Origin: Pseudomonadota bacterium
Lineage (GTDB): Bacteria; Pseudomonadota; Alphaproteobacteria; UBA828
Assembly: GCA_027624955.1 (NCBI GenBank)
Contig: JAQBTG010000011.1
Coordinates: 1-64,000 of the forward strand
Length of the DNA stretch: 64,000 bases
Reading direction: 5' to 3'
Positions 17,572 through 25,975 of this stretch are shown in pieces; position 1 is the stretch's first letter, and every line of letters begins with the position of its first letter. The notes beneath the pieces are model-generated. The model did no database searches. It saw nothing but the letters and a program-made list of their open reading frames with translations, and had not been told where the DNA came from. Made by a program: the position numbers and the translations under genes.

Positions 17572-18663
17572 TCAGCCCTTGAATTTTGACGAATAGCGCG
17601 GCGCCACTTCTTTGGCGAAGCGCCGCATCCAGTCATGGCGCTTGGCGCGCGGCACGCCGGTGGTGGCGATATGCAGCAGGAAACTGCCGAACCCCGCCGC
17701 CCTATAGCGCTCCAACTGGCGGCACACGGTTTCCGGCGAGCCGACGAACTGAAATTGCGACCAGCGCGGCATGGATTCGGGGTTGCACTTGTCCACCATG
17801 CTGTTGAACACATGGCTCCAGGATTTGTACGAGCCCAAATTTTTAAAATGGTCCTTGTCGCCTTCATAATGATCGACCTGCTGCTGCATGAAGGGCGGAA
17901 TGAAGGTCTTGGCGTCCTCCACCGCTTCTTCGTCGGTGTCGGCAATGATGCAATTGACCATCAGCGGGATCGGCTTTGAGGTGTTGAGGCCGTGCGCCGC
18001 CGCCCGTTCATGCCAGCGCGCGATGACCTCATGCTGCTTCTCAAAATTGGCGATGGTGGTGCACATTGGGGTGAGCCCGAGATCGGCCATGATCTCGGCA
18101 CTCTCTGGGCTGGCTCCGAGGGCGCCGTAAAAGTTTATTTTTGCCGTATCGCCGCGCGGGCGGATTTCGATTTCCTTCGGCACGTTCAAATGTTCGCCCT
18201 GATAAGTGAAGCGCCCTCCCTTGAGCGCCGTGGAGATGATCTCATAGCACTCACGGAATCGCGCCCGGCCCAATTCCATGTCGATGCCGAAGGCGTCATA
18301 TTCCATTTTTGCGGTGCCGCGCCCGATGCCGAGATGAAGCGGCTGCTTGGTGAGCGCGTTGAGCTGGGCGATCTCTTCGGCCAGGCGCAGTGGCTCATAC
18401 CAGGGCGTCACCAATACGCAGGTGCCGAGCCCAAGGTCGGGAAAGCGCGCGGCGATAAAATGCAAAAACGCCAGCGGGTTGGGTGTCGGGTAGTAGTCCG
18501 AGAAATGATGCTCGATCATATACGCGGTGGCGTAGCCCAACTCCTGGCCAAGCTCGCAATCGGCGAGGATTTCGTCGTAGCTTTCGCCGTCCGTCAGGCT
18601 CCTTTCACCTGACGGCGCGGCGACGAAGCCGAACTCAATATCCCGTTGGGCGCTGATGGTCAT
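17572..18663 (-). CDS. LLM class flavin-dependent oxidoreductase (luciferase-like)
   Basis: 363 residues with the bacterial-luciferase TIM-barrel pattern: EFGFVAAPSGE at the N-terminus, AYMIEHHFSDYYPTPNPLAFL, VLVTPWYEPLRLAEEIAQL, and LGIGRGTAKMEYDAFGID as the flavin phosphate loop. Such enzymes use reduced FMN from a separate reductase (a candidate is encoded at 12486) or F420 to oxygenate organic substrates. It is the first gene after the GntR-type regulator, 19 nt downstream, and is followed by an esterase, an SDR and a serine hydrolase. Reaction and substrate cannot be named. FMN dependence is favoured because no F420 genes are seen. Confidence 0.88.
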   Translation of the reverse strand: MTISAQRDIEFGFVAAPSGERSLTDGESYDEILADCELGQELGYATAYMIEHHFSDYYPTPNPLAFLHFIAARFPDLGLGTCVLVTPWYEPLRLAEEIAQLNALTKQPLHLGIGRGTAKMEYDAFGIDMELGRARFRECYEIISTALKGGRFTYQGEHLNVPKEIEIRPRGDTAKINFYGALGASPESAEIMADLGLTPMCTTIANFEKQHEVIARWHERAAAHGLNTSKPIPLMVNCIIADTDEEAVEDAKTFIPPFMQQQVDHYEGDKDHFKNLGSYKSWSHVFNSMVDKCNPESMPRWSQFQFVGSPETVCRQLERYRAAGFGSFLLHIATTGVPRAKRHDWMRRFAKEVAPRYSSKFKG

Positions 18664-18682
18664 GTCTCTCTATCTCCATTTG

Positions 18683-19450
18683 TTATTGCTTGGCCGGAAC
18701 GGCACGTTGCACCAGGCCCTCGACGCCACCCTGGCTGGCGCGCAAATGCGCCGCCATGGCGGCTTCCGCCGCGTCGGCATCGCCGGCCTCTAGGGCGGCA
18801 AAGATCGCTTCGTGATAGGCGTTGGCATTGTCTTCGAGTCTGCGGAACACCGCACCAATCGGAAGAAACATCGCGGCGCGAGCCTCTTCGATGGCGGCCA
18901 GCAGATAGTCGTTGCGCGCCGCCCGAGCGATGCCCAGATGAAATTCGGAATCAACCGCCATGAACTGGCTCACCGTGGCCATCGCCTGGGCTTCGTCGGC
19001 CTCTGGACGCGGCGTGGCGAGCTCGCCCATACGCTTCACATGGCGCGCCAGCGCCACCAAATCGCTCTTGCTGCGGCGTGCCGAGGCAAGCCCCGCGGCG
19101 CTGCATTCGATCGCCATGCGGTAATCGTAAATCGCCTCAATCGCCTTCAATCTGCCGGCGAGTGATTTCTCCAAAACATCGGCGTTCTGTTCCAATATCG
19201 TGAGGCCGCCCGCCGCACCGCGTTTGCTTTGCACCAAGCCATAGCCTTCCAATATCTTGACCGCGTCGCGCACGGTGGTGCGTGAAACGCCAAGCTGCTT
19301 GGCCAGTTCGCGCTCCGGCGGCAATTTGTCGCCAGCCAAAAAGCGCCCCAAATGGATCGCCCGGCGCAACTGCTCGACCACCAGCTCGCAGGCCGAGGTC
19401 GGGCGCACCGGATCGATAACGGCATGGGCTTGGCCTATGGGATGGCCCAT
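18683..19450 (-). CDS. GntR/FadR-type transcriptional regulator (FCD domain)
   Basis: 255 residues. N-terminal winged helix-turn-helix at about 20-90 (LPPERELAKQLGVSRTTVRDA is the recognition region, then GYGLVQSKRGAAGG as the wing) and a C-terminal all-helical FCD effector domain at about 110-235 with SEFHLGIARAARN and the NANAYHEAIFAALEAGD end. FCD regulators sense organic acids, often with a metal ion, and usually repress catabolic operons. I start at ATG 19450 because an AAAGGA lies about 7 nt upstream; an in-frame start 15 nt earlier lacks one. A GGTCTAA/TTAGACC inverted repeat at 19476-19499 in its own promoter suggests autoregulation and control of the genes on both sides. Confidence 0.88.
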   Translation of the reverse strand: MGHPIGQAHAVIDPVRPTSACELVVEQLRRAIHLGRFLAGDKLPPERELAKQLGVSRTTVRDAVKILEGYGLVQSKRGAAGGLTILEQNADVLEKSLAGRLKAIEAIYDYRMAIECSAAGLASARRSKSDLVALARHVKRMGELATPRPEADEAQAMATVSQFMAVDSEFHLGIARAARNDYLLAAIEEARAAMFLPIGAVFRRLEDNANAYHEAIFAALEAGDADAAEAAMAAHLRASQGGVEGLVQRAVPAKQ

Positions 19451-19475
19451 GTAAATTCCTTTCAAATTTTAGAAT

Positions 19476-19499
19476 GGTCTAAATATCATACCTTAGACC
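19476..19499. promoter_or_regulatory. Inverted-repeat operator candidate in the divergent regulator promoter
   Basis: GGTCTAA (19476-19482) and TTAGACC (19493-19499) form a perfect 7-bp inverted repeat with a 10-nt spacer. It lies 26 nt before the start of the GntR-type gene and 70 nt before the divergent plus-strand gene. The same core GGTCTA/TAGACC occurs at 9395-9419, but there the cores are 5 nt apart instead of 12. Candidate autoregulatory operator; the difference in spacing weakens the claim that one protein binds both. Confidence 0.5.
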
Positions 19500-19568
19500 G
19501 TTGCACACGGCACTTGTCAGCCGCGCCACGATTTATCAACTTGTCTGTGACAGGTGAAGGAGAGACAC

Positions 19569-20636
19569 ATGGCGCAGGAAGTAACAGGCGGCGCGGTAGC
19601 GTTCGATGCCGATCTCGGCCATGCGGCGCCGAGGGGCCCGATCGCCGCACAAGGCGAATCGAGCTATCGCCGGGCGGCGCAAGCACTCGCTGCGGGGCGC
19701 TTCCAAGACGCCGCCGATTTCGCGCGGTACACAATCGAAGAAGCGCGCGAAGGGCATGAGGTGTATGCCGCCTGGGCCGATCAAACCCGGCGTTACCTGC
19801 TGCGCGAGGGCGTCAGTGCAGACACCCTCGCGGCGGAGGATGCGCGTCTCGCCGGTCTGTTGCGCCTCGACGACGGCACAGCGTTCGACGCTGCCGAGCG
19901 CTGGGCTGAATATAACCGCCTGATCGATAATTTCATATTCGCCTGCGGGGCCGGCGACAGCGCGGCGGCCGCTACCAATTTGGAAGCGGCACGGCTTTCC
20001 TGGCGCGCTACCCATGACCGCGCTTGCGATTGGTTGTACGGCCTGTTGGATGCCGTGGTGCGCCATTTTGGCGAAGCACGCATCGGCCCGCTCTGGGACG
20101 AATTGTTGGCGCCGATGTATGCGACCTATGACCGCTACGATCCCGCGGTCACGCCGTGGCCGGAGTCAATCCGCCGCTTGGTGTTGGTGGCCGCAGAATC
20201 TTTACGCGGCCATCTCAGCGGCCCCGGGCGCATGGGCGATATCGAAATAGTCGAAGAGGCGGATCGCTGGGTGCTGAGCTTTGATCCGTGCGGCACGGGC
20301 GGGCGCACGTACCGCGATGATGCAGCCGAAGGCTATACGCCGCGTATGGTGCCGCCCTATGATTTCGCCGTCACGCAAGAGGAACATGATTGGGCGTGGA
20401 ACAAGAAGGGCGTCTGCGTGTACTGCGTGCATTGCTGCCAGCTCAACCAGCGCATGCCCATCGCCCGCTTCGGCTTTCCCACCCGCGTGGTGACACCGCC
20501 GACCTGGCCAGAAGCACGAACCGGTGGAAAATGCGTCTGGAGCATTTACAAAGACCCTTCAGCGGTGCCGGAGGAAGCCTACCGGGAGGTTGGCCTCGAA
20601 AAGCCGGTGCGCTTCGGCGGTACCGGAGAGGGATGA
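19569..20636 (+). CDS. Uncharacterised cysteine-rich protein, predicted metal site
   Basis: 355 residues, family not recognised. The N-terminal 200 residues look all-alpha (SSYRRAAQALAAGRFQDAADFARYTI; a helical, perhaps TPR-like or ligand-sensing part). The C-terminal 120 residues hold Cys241 in FDPCGTGGR, then Cys283, Cys286, His288, Cys289 and Cys290 in KGVCVYCVHCCQLN, and Cys322, followed by YKDPSAVPEEAYREVG. Clustered Cys/His with well-ordered flanks suggests a metal or iron-sulfur site, or a redox-active thiol. No signal peptide or membrane segment. GAAGGAG stands 7 nt before ATG 19569. It is divergent from the GntR-type regulator and 4 nt ahead of an SDR, so it is probably a catabolic enzyme of the same regulon. 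I do not assign a function. Confidence 0.72.
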   Translation: MAQEVTGGAVAFDADLGHAAPRGPIAAQGESSYRRAAQALAAGRFQDAADFARYTIEEAREGHEVYAAWADQTRRYLLREGVSADTLAAEDARLAGLLRLDDGTAFDAAERWAEYNRLIDNFIFACGAGDSAAAATNLEAARLSWRATHDRACDWLYGLLDAVVRHFGEARIGPLWDELLAPMYATYDRYDPAVTPWPESIRRLVLVAAESLRGHLSGPGRMGDIEIVEEADRWVLSFDPCGTGGRTYRDDAAEGYTPRMVPPYDFAVTQEEHDWAWNKKGVCVYCVHCCQLNQRMPIARFGFPTRVVTPPTWPEARTGGKCVWSIYKDPSAVPEEAYREVGLEKPVRFGGTGEG

Positions 20637-20640
20637 GCAC

Positions 20641-21399
20641 ATGGCGCAAATAAATTTCCAAAATCGCGGCGGTTTGGTCGCTGGCGCCGGCGGCGGCATG
20701 GGCCTCGCCATCGCCAACGGCCTAATTGAGGGCGGCGCCGATATTGTCCTGGCCGATATCAAGCCCGAGCCCCAAGGCATTGCCGCCGGTCCGGGCCGCG
20801 CGCTTTATCTACAGGGCGATTTGAGCGATGAGGATTTCGTCCGCGATGTCGTCGCCCAAACCCAAGCCCATGCCAGGCGCTTCGATTATCTCGTCAATAC
20901 AGTCGGCGTGTGGTGGGGCGAAACGGATCTGTCCGTTGTCGATATCGAGCGCTCGGTGTGGGATCGGGTGTTCGACATCAATCTCGGCTCTATGATGTTG
21001 ACGGCGCGCCATGCGGTGCCGCTGATGCAAGCCAATGGCGGCGGCGCCATCCTATTGATTTCTTCGATCCAGGCGCTGCGCGGTGATCCTCGCGCGCAGG
21101 ACGCCTACGGAATTTCAAAGGGTGCCATCCGTACGCTGTCCAAATCCCTCGCCATCCAGTTTGCCGGCGATAACATCCGCTGCAACGCTATCTTGCCGGG
21201 CTATGTCCGGAGCGAAATGACGCGCCGCTTCGATGACAATTCAGCGCGCAGCGAGGCGGTACGCAAACGCATCCCGCTCGCCCGTTTCGGCGAGGTTGCG
21301 GATATCGCCGGGCCAAGCTTGTTCTTGCTGTCCGACGCCGCCTCGTTCATTACCGGCACGGAGTTGATCGTCGACGGCGGTACGACCGCCCTACCGTAA
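20641..21399 (+). CDS. SDR family oxidoreductase (paralogue of the 15860 gene)
   Basis: 252 residues. Glycine motif AGAGGGMG at 14-21 (the usual Thr is replaced by Ala), Asp39 in ADIKPEPQ, Ser141/142, Tyr156 and Lys160 in AYGISKGA. Start ATG 20641 sits 4 nt after the stop of the cysteine-rich gene with GGAGAGGG upstream; the frame is open further upstream but overlaps that gene. Its last 9 nt overlap the 3' end of the convergent radical SAM gene. The similarity to the SDR on the other side of the regulator suggests two related dehydrogenation steps. NAD preference is inferred from the acidic residue after strand 2. Confidence 0.87.
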   Translation: MAQINFQNRGGLVAGAGGGMGLAIANGLIEGGADIVLADIKPEPQGIAAGPGRALYLQGDLSDEDFVRDVVAQTQAHARRFDYLVNTVGVWWGETDLSVVDIERSVWDRVFDINLGSMMLTARHAVPLMQANGGGAILLISSIQALRGDPRAQDAYGISKGAIRTLSKSLAIQFAGDNIRCNAILPGYVRSEMTRRFDDNSARSEAVRKRIPLARFGEVADIAGPSLFLLSDAASFITGTELIVDGGTTALP

Positions 21400-22545
21400 A
21401 GTCGGCACGACCGTCTTACCTAAAATTTCTGTCGCCTCAGCGGTGAAATCGCGCATCCGTACCGGCAGGCGTTTGGCACCCCAGGCGCCCGGCGCGCCCT
21501 CGAACACCCCGGCGCAGGGCGTGCCGCATTGGCGGCAGGCGCCGGCATCGTTCAACCCCCAGAATGAGAGCGTATAGCGGTCGCGCCCGATCAGCAGCGC
21601 CGAGCAATTATGGCAATAGGTGCTGCCGCGCCCGCGGTCGCTGACATTGCCGACATAGGCATGGCGCACGCCGTTTTTGAGTGCCGTGCGGCGCGCCAGA
21701 TTGAGGGTTTGGTGCGGCGTATTGGGCTTGTCCATCATGCGGTAATCGGGATGGAAAGCGGAAAAATGCAGCGGCACATCGGGTCCGAGATGTTCGACCA
21801 CCCAGGCGCTCATTTCATCGAATTCACCCTCTGAATCATTCTCGCCGGGGATCACCAGATTGGTGAGCTCGAACCAGGTGTCGGTTTCCTCTTTGAGAAA
21901 TATCAGCGTCTCCAGCACATCCTTCAAGTGGCTGTTGGTGATGTTCCAGTAGAAATCCTCGGTGAACGCCTTTAAATCGACATTGGTCGCGTCCATATGG
22001 CGGAAGAATTCGGCGCGCGGCTTGGGCGAAATATAGCCAGCCGTCACCGCCACCGTAGCGATGCCGATCTCCTTACAGGCCTGGGCGATATCGATGGCAT
22101 ATTCCATGAATATCACGGGGTCGTTATAGGTAAAGGCGACGCTTCGGCAGCCGAGCTTCTGCGCCACTGCCGCGACTTGCTCCGGCTTGGCGCCGTCGGC
22201 CAAGGTGTCGATCTCGCGCGATTTGCTGATGTCCCAATTCTGGCAAAACTTGCAGGCAAGATTGCAGCCCGCCGTGCCGAACGACAGCGTCGGCGTGCCG
22301 GGCAGGAAATGATTGAGTGGCTTTTTCTCGATCGGATCGACGCAAAAGCCGCTCGAACGCCCATAGGTGGTGAGCACCACTTGATCACCCAGCCGCCCGC
22401 GCACAAAACACAGGCCGCGCTGGCCTTCGTTCATTTTGCATGCGCGCGGGCACACATCGCATTGAATGCGGCCATCGTCGAGCGCATGCCAATATTGCGT
22501 CGGCCAGCTTTCAGTATTTTCGTCGATGCGCTCGTCGCCGCTCAT
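21391..22545 (-). CDS. amrS: AmmeMemoRadiSam system radical SAM enzyme
   Basis: 384 residues. The radical SAM cluster motif CNLACKFC is at Cys94, Cys98 and Cys101. An N-terminal Cys cluster (CDVCPRACKMNEGQRGLC, residues 29-46) and a C-terminal zinc-ribbon-like set (YCHNC, CRQCGTPC) complete the usual AmrS layout. The AmrS family is tightly linked to Memo and AMMECR1 proteins, and a fusion of those two is encoded divergently 60 nt away. The biochemical product of the system is not established as far as I know. I prefer ATG 22545 (MSGDERIDEN); an in-frame TTG at 22587 would add 14 residues. The 3' end overlaps the convergent SDR by 9 nt. Confidence 0.93.
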   Translation of the reverse strand: MSGDERIDENTESWPTQYWHALDDGRIQCDVCPRACKMNEGQRGLCFVRGRLGDQVVLTTYGRSSGFCVDPIEKKPLNHFLPGTPTLSFGTAGCNLACKFCQNWDISKSREIDTLADGAKPEQVAAVAQKLGCRSVAFTYNDPVIFMEYAIDIAQACKEIGIATVAVTAGYISPKPRAEFFRHMDATNVDLKAFTEDFYWNITNSHLKDVLETLIFLKEETDTWFELTNLVIPGENDSEGEFDEMSAWVVEHLGPDVPLHFSAFHPDYRMMDKPNTPHQTLNLARRTALKNGVRHAYVGNVSDRGRGSTYCHNCSALLIGRDRYTLSFWGLNDAGACRQCGTPCAGVFEGAPGAWGAKRLPVRMRDFTAEATEILGKTVVPTLR

Positions 22546-22605
22546 GAGGAATTTTCCGTGTGTTGTGCTAGAATGCGAGCGTAGCAAACCTATGAGAGCC
22601 TAGCC

Positions 22606-23988
22606 ATGGCAAGCGTGCGCCAACCGGCCGTCGCCGGCACATTTTATTCGGCCGAGGCATCGGAGTTAGAAAATTCCGCAGCCGCTCATCTTAATTCGCC
22701 CTTGGCCTGGGATATTGCCGCCAAGGCGCTGGTGGTGCCGCATGCGGGTCACGTCTATTCCGGCGCCATCGCCGGCACGGCCTATGCCTCGGTGCGACAC
22801 CTGGCCGCGCAAATTGAGCGCGTGGTTCTGCTCGGCCCGGCCCACCGTGTGGCGTTTAAGGGCGTCGCTGTGCCGAGCGCCGATGCCCATGCCACGCCGC
22901 TTGGCAATGTACCGGTCGATTGGCCGGGCGTCGCGACTGCGCTGGCGCTGCCGCAAGTGCATATCAACGATGCCGCGTTCGAAAATGAGCATTCGCTGGA
23001 AGTGCATCTGCCGTTCCTGCAACGCGCTCTCGGCGATTTCGCCCTGGTGCCGCTGCTGGTCGGTGATACCAAGCCCGAAGGGGTGGAGCAGGTGCTGCAA
23101 AAATTATGGGGCGGGCCGGAAACCCTGATCGTCATCAGCACCGATCTCAGCCACTTTCATGATTATGCCGAGGCACAAAAGCTCGACGCGAGCGCCACCC
23201 GCGCAATCGAGACCTTCAATGTCGAAGGCTTGAGCGGCGAGCTTGCCTGCGGCTTCCGCCCGCTTTCCGGCCTGTTGCGCGCCGCGCAGCGGCTTGACCT
23301 CCGTCCGACGACGCTCGATGTGCGCAATTCCGGCGATACGGCGGGCGATAAAATGCGGGTCGTCGGTTACGGCTCTTATGCGTTCGAATATTCCGGCGCC
23401 GCGCGCACGCCCGACAAATACCGCACGCCGTTCCTTGATATCGCCCAACAATCGATCCGCCACGGCATCAAGACCGGTGCCTGCCCGAATGTTGACCTAT
23501 CGGGCTTTCCGTATCCGATGCGCACCCACCGGCGCACATTTGTCAGCGTCCACACCGGCGGCAAGCTGCGCGGTTGTGTCGGCTCGCTGGTTGCCAACAA
23601 TCCGCTGATTGCCGATGTCGTGCAAAACGCCTACCGCGCCGCCTTCGAGGACAAGCGCTTCAAGCCGCTTACCGAAGAGGACCTGGTCGAGACCGATATT
23701 TCAATCTCCATTCTCAGCACGCCGCGGCCCATGGTTTTTCGCAATGAGGCCGATCTTGTGGCACAGATCCAGCCCGATACCGATGGCCTGATCCTGCAAG
23801 ACGGTAACAAGCGCGGCATCTTTCTGCCCGTCGTGTGGGAGCAGATTTCTGAGCCGCGCGAATTCCTGCGCCACCTCAAAAACAAGGCCGGCTTGCCGCT
23901 TGACCATTGGTCAGACGGCATCAAGCTGTGGCGCTACACCACCGAATCCTTCGCCACCAAATTCGCGCCAGCGCCGGCCGACGCTTAA
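22606..23988 (+). CDS. Memo-AMMECR1 fusion protein (AmmeMemoRadiSam B and A components)
   Basis: 460 residues in two parts. Residues 1-265 are the Memo domain: PHAGHVYSG (45-53), NEHSLEVHLPF (127-137), ISTDLSHFHD (177-186) and ACGFRPLSG with Cys215 line a metal site resembling non-haem iron dioxygenases. Residues 275-455 are the AMMECR1 domain with the hallmark KLRGCVGSL at 320-328. In many genomes these are separate genes; a single chain argues that the two work together. The start ATG 22606 is 60 nt from the divergent radical SAM partner, implying joint regulation. The cellular reaction is unknown; a role in modifying a nucleotide or small molecule with the radical SAM enzyme is only a guess. 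Confidence 0.92.
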   Translation: MASVRQPAVAGTFYSAEASELENSAAAHLNSPLAWDIAAKALVVPHAGHVYSGAIAGTAYASVRHLAAQIERVVLLGPAHRVAFKGVAVPSADAHATPLGNVPVDWPGVATALALPQVHINDAAFENEHSLEVHLPFLQRALGDFALVPLLVGDTKPEGVEQVLQKLWGGPETLIVISTDLSHFHDYAEAQKLDASATRAIETFNVEGLSGELACGFRPLSGLLRAAQRLDLRPTTLDVRNSGDTAGDKMRVVGYGSYAFEYSGAARTPDKYRTPFLDIAQQSIRHGIKTGACPNVDLSGFPYPMRTHRRTFVSVHTGGKLRGCVGSLVANNPLIADVVQNAYRAAFEDKRFKPLTEEDLVETDISISILSTPRPMVFRNEADLVAQIQPDTDGLILQDGNKRGIFLPVVWEQISEPREFLRHLKNKAGLPLDHWSDGIKLWRYTTESFATKFAPAPADA

Positions 23989-24293
23989 CGACTGGCAATC
24001 ACCGCCGGTGCGAGACGATCTGGCGGCGGCGGCAGCCACATCCAGACAGGACCCAGCCCGCGCTGCGACGCAGCTGAAATCTTGGCAGTTTCGGCGTGCT
24101 GGCCGCGAGCCTTAGGTTTGCTCGCTGGCGCGCGCGAGCGCGAAGACGCGGGATCCTTGATGCTGTCGAGAAAACCGAGCTGGAAAGTATCTTTGGAATC
24201 GGCGAACGCAGGAATTGCGACTATATGAACCGTGAATGCCGCGCTCAAGGCGAGCGCCAGGGTGGCGTATAGGGGGATAAAACTTAGCGGCAT
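23985..24293 (-). CDS. Small hypothetical exported protein
   Basis: 102 residues. A hydrophobic segment at about residues 5-30 ends in AIPAFADS, a good signal-peptidase I site. The mature part of about 70 residues is basic and rich in Pro, Ala and Ser, with a C-terminal WMWLPPPPDR. A perfect GGAGG stands 7 nt before ATG 24293, which argues that it is translated. Its stop overlaps the 3' end of the Memo-AMMECR1 gene by 4 nt on the opposite strand. No family recognised; it could be lineage-specific. Confidence 0.55.
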   Translation of the reverse strand: MPLSFIPLYATLALALSAAFTVHIVAIPAFADSKDTFQLGFLDSIKDPASSRSRAPASKPKARGQHAETAKISAASQRGLGPVWMWLPPPPDRLAPAVIASR

Positions 24294-24383
24294 ACTTTGC
24301 CTCCATAGTTGAGCTAACTGCTGCCTAGTCCTATGGCTTAGTACGGTAAACCGATGAGGTTTCCGATTGCTTAAGCGTTATGC

Positions 24384-25205
24384 TTAACGGGCCAATATTT
24401 CGAACGGCCCATGATCGGCGAGCGCGGTTTCGAGTGCCTCGGCAACCTGCCCGGCCCACAGCGCAGCACCCTCCGCTGTGTCGATCAAATCCTGGCGAAT
24501 TTCGATTTCGATATGCGGCAAGCCAAGTTTCTGGCCATACTCAGGGATCGAATAGTCGGACGGGCCGACAATCGCATAGGGTTCGTTGTCGCCGATGCAG
24601 ATGCCGGGCACCAAGGCAGAGAACGCCGCCTGCAGCGGCGCCACCAGCCGCCCGTCATGCTCCCACAGGAGGCCGATCTGCCACGGCCGCGCCTCGCCGC
24701 CGCTCATTTGCGGTGTGAAGCTATGCACCGCGACAAAGAGCGGTATTTTCCCGCCGGCGATCAGCCGGTCGAGCGCGCCGGCAACTTGCCGGTGATAGGG
24801 CCAAAATAGCGCGTCCGCCCGCGCCGCCGCCTCCACTGCCGAGACGCCTTGGTTAGCGGGAATTTCACTGCCGTCGCTCACCGGCGGTATCGAAGTCGGC
24901 GAGGTAAGCGGGCGGTTGCAATCAATGACGAGGCGCGAATATCCGGCGAGGAATGCCGTTGCGTCCAGCCGCTCGGCGAGATGGCGGGTTACTGCGGCCG
25001 CACCAATGTCCCAGGCGATATGGCGGCTGAGATCGCCCTCCGTCAGGCCAAGCCCGTTCATATGGCCGGGCACAGCGCGGCTTGCATGGTCGCACGTGAG
25101 TAGAAAGCGCGATCCCCCCACCGGGTTAAACCGGGTGAAGGGCGGCGGATCGTTGGCATTGAGCCGTGCCGGATCGAAGGGCGGCGAATCGTTCATGGCG
25201 GTCAT
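24384..25205 (-). CDS. N-formylglutamate amidohydrolase family protein (copy 2)
   Basis: 273 residues, the second FGase-family member in the window. It shares with copy 1 (11504) LLTCDHASRAVPGHM, DIGAAAVTRHLAERLDA, GYSRLVIDCNRPL and AVHSFTPQM, with the metal-binding Asp-His and the following His in the same positions. The ends differ, so the copies are paralogues rather than a recent duplication. Start uncertain: ATG 25205 or ATG 25196, neither with a strong Shine-Dalgarno, and TTG 25220 is also in frame. It is divergent from the isochorismatase-type gene. Deformylation or deacylation of an amino-acid derivative is the family-level expectation. Confidence 0.84.
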   Translation of the reverse strand: MTAMNDSPPFDPARLNANDPPPFTRFNPVGGSRFLLTCDHASRAVPGHMNGLGLTEGDLSRHIAWDIGAAAVTRHLAERLDATAFLAGYSRLVIDCNRPLTSPTSIPPVSDGSEIPANQGVSAVEAAARADALFWPYHRQVAGALDRLIAGGKIPLFVAVHSFTPQMSGGEARPWQIGLLWEHDGRLVAPLQAAFSALVPGICIGDNEPYAIVGPSDYSIPEYGQKLGLPHIEIEIRQDLIDTAEGAALWAGQVAEALETALADHGPFEILAR

Positions 25206-25271
25206 ATTGCCAGACAACAAGCGCCGGCTCGACTATGATCATCGCCAAGAAAATTTTCCGGAGAGCTGAAA

Positions 25272-25946
25272 ATGGCTGATGGTCAAACCGGTCTCACGCG
25301 CGACGTGCCCCTGGAGCCGGGCCGCGCGGCGCTGTTGATCGTCGATGTGCAGAATTATTGCTGCGCCCGCAGCGGCAGCGCGTTCGACGGTTTGGACGAA
25401 GCCGGGTTCGAAGCCAAGTATGGCGATTATTTCCGCCGCCTTGAGCGCCAGACGATCCCCAATCTGCAAGCGCTGATCGCCGCCTGCCGCGCCGCCGGCG
25501 TCGAGGTCATATACACGGTGATCGAAGCGCTTACCCGCGATGGCCGCGATCGCGGCCTCGATTACAAGATCACCGGCTTTCTCGTCCCGCGTGGCTCGCC
25601 CGACGGCCGCGTGATCGCCGCCATCGCGCCCGGCGACGACGAGATCGTGTTGTTGAAATCAGCGTCCAGCGTCTTCAATTCGACCAATATTGAATATGTG
25701 CTGCGCAATCTCGGTGTCGAACGGCTCGCCATTTGCGGCGTCTATACCGAGCAATGCGTCGAATCTGCGGTGCGCGATGCCTGCGACCGCGGCTTTCTGG
25801 TCACCCTTGTGGGTGATGCCTGCACGACGCCGTCGCAAACCGCACATGACAATTCACTACAGGCGATCAAGGGCTATTGCCGGACCGTCAACACGGCGGA
25901 TTTGGTGACGGAGCTGAACGGCTATCGCCAGCGCCGCGCCAGTTAA
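25272..25946 (+). CDS. Isochorismatase-family cysteine hydrolase
   Basis: 224 residues with the amidase triad Asp25 (LLIVDVQNYC), Lys129 (IVLLKSASSVF) and Cys162 (GVYTEQCVESAVRDA), plus the cis-peptide region just before the Cys. The Asp-Lys-Cys triad identifies N-carbamoyl, ureido or nicotinamide-type amide hydrolysis rather than isochorismate cleavage. Start ATG 25272 has GAGAGCTGAAA ahead of it. It is 29 nt before a cupin and divergent from the second FGase-type enzyme. A ureido or carbamoyl substrate would fit the hydantoinase/oxoprolinase operon further right, but no direct link is visible. Confidence 0.87.
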   Translation: MADGQTGLTRDVPLEPGRAALLIVDVQNYCCARSGSAFDGLDEAGFEAKYGDYFRRLERQTIPNLQALIAACRAAGVEVIYTVIEALTRDGRDRGLDYKITGFLVPRGSPDGRVIAAIAPGDDEIVLLKSASSVFNSTNIEYVLRNLGVERLAICGVYTEQCVESAVRDACDRGFLVTLVGDACTTPSQTAHDNSLQAIKGYCRTVNTADLVTELNGYRQRRAS

Positions 25947-25975
25947 TCTTCTTAACCTCAGCATAGGAGCGCGCC

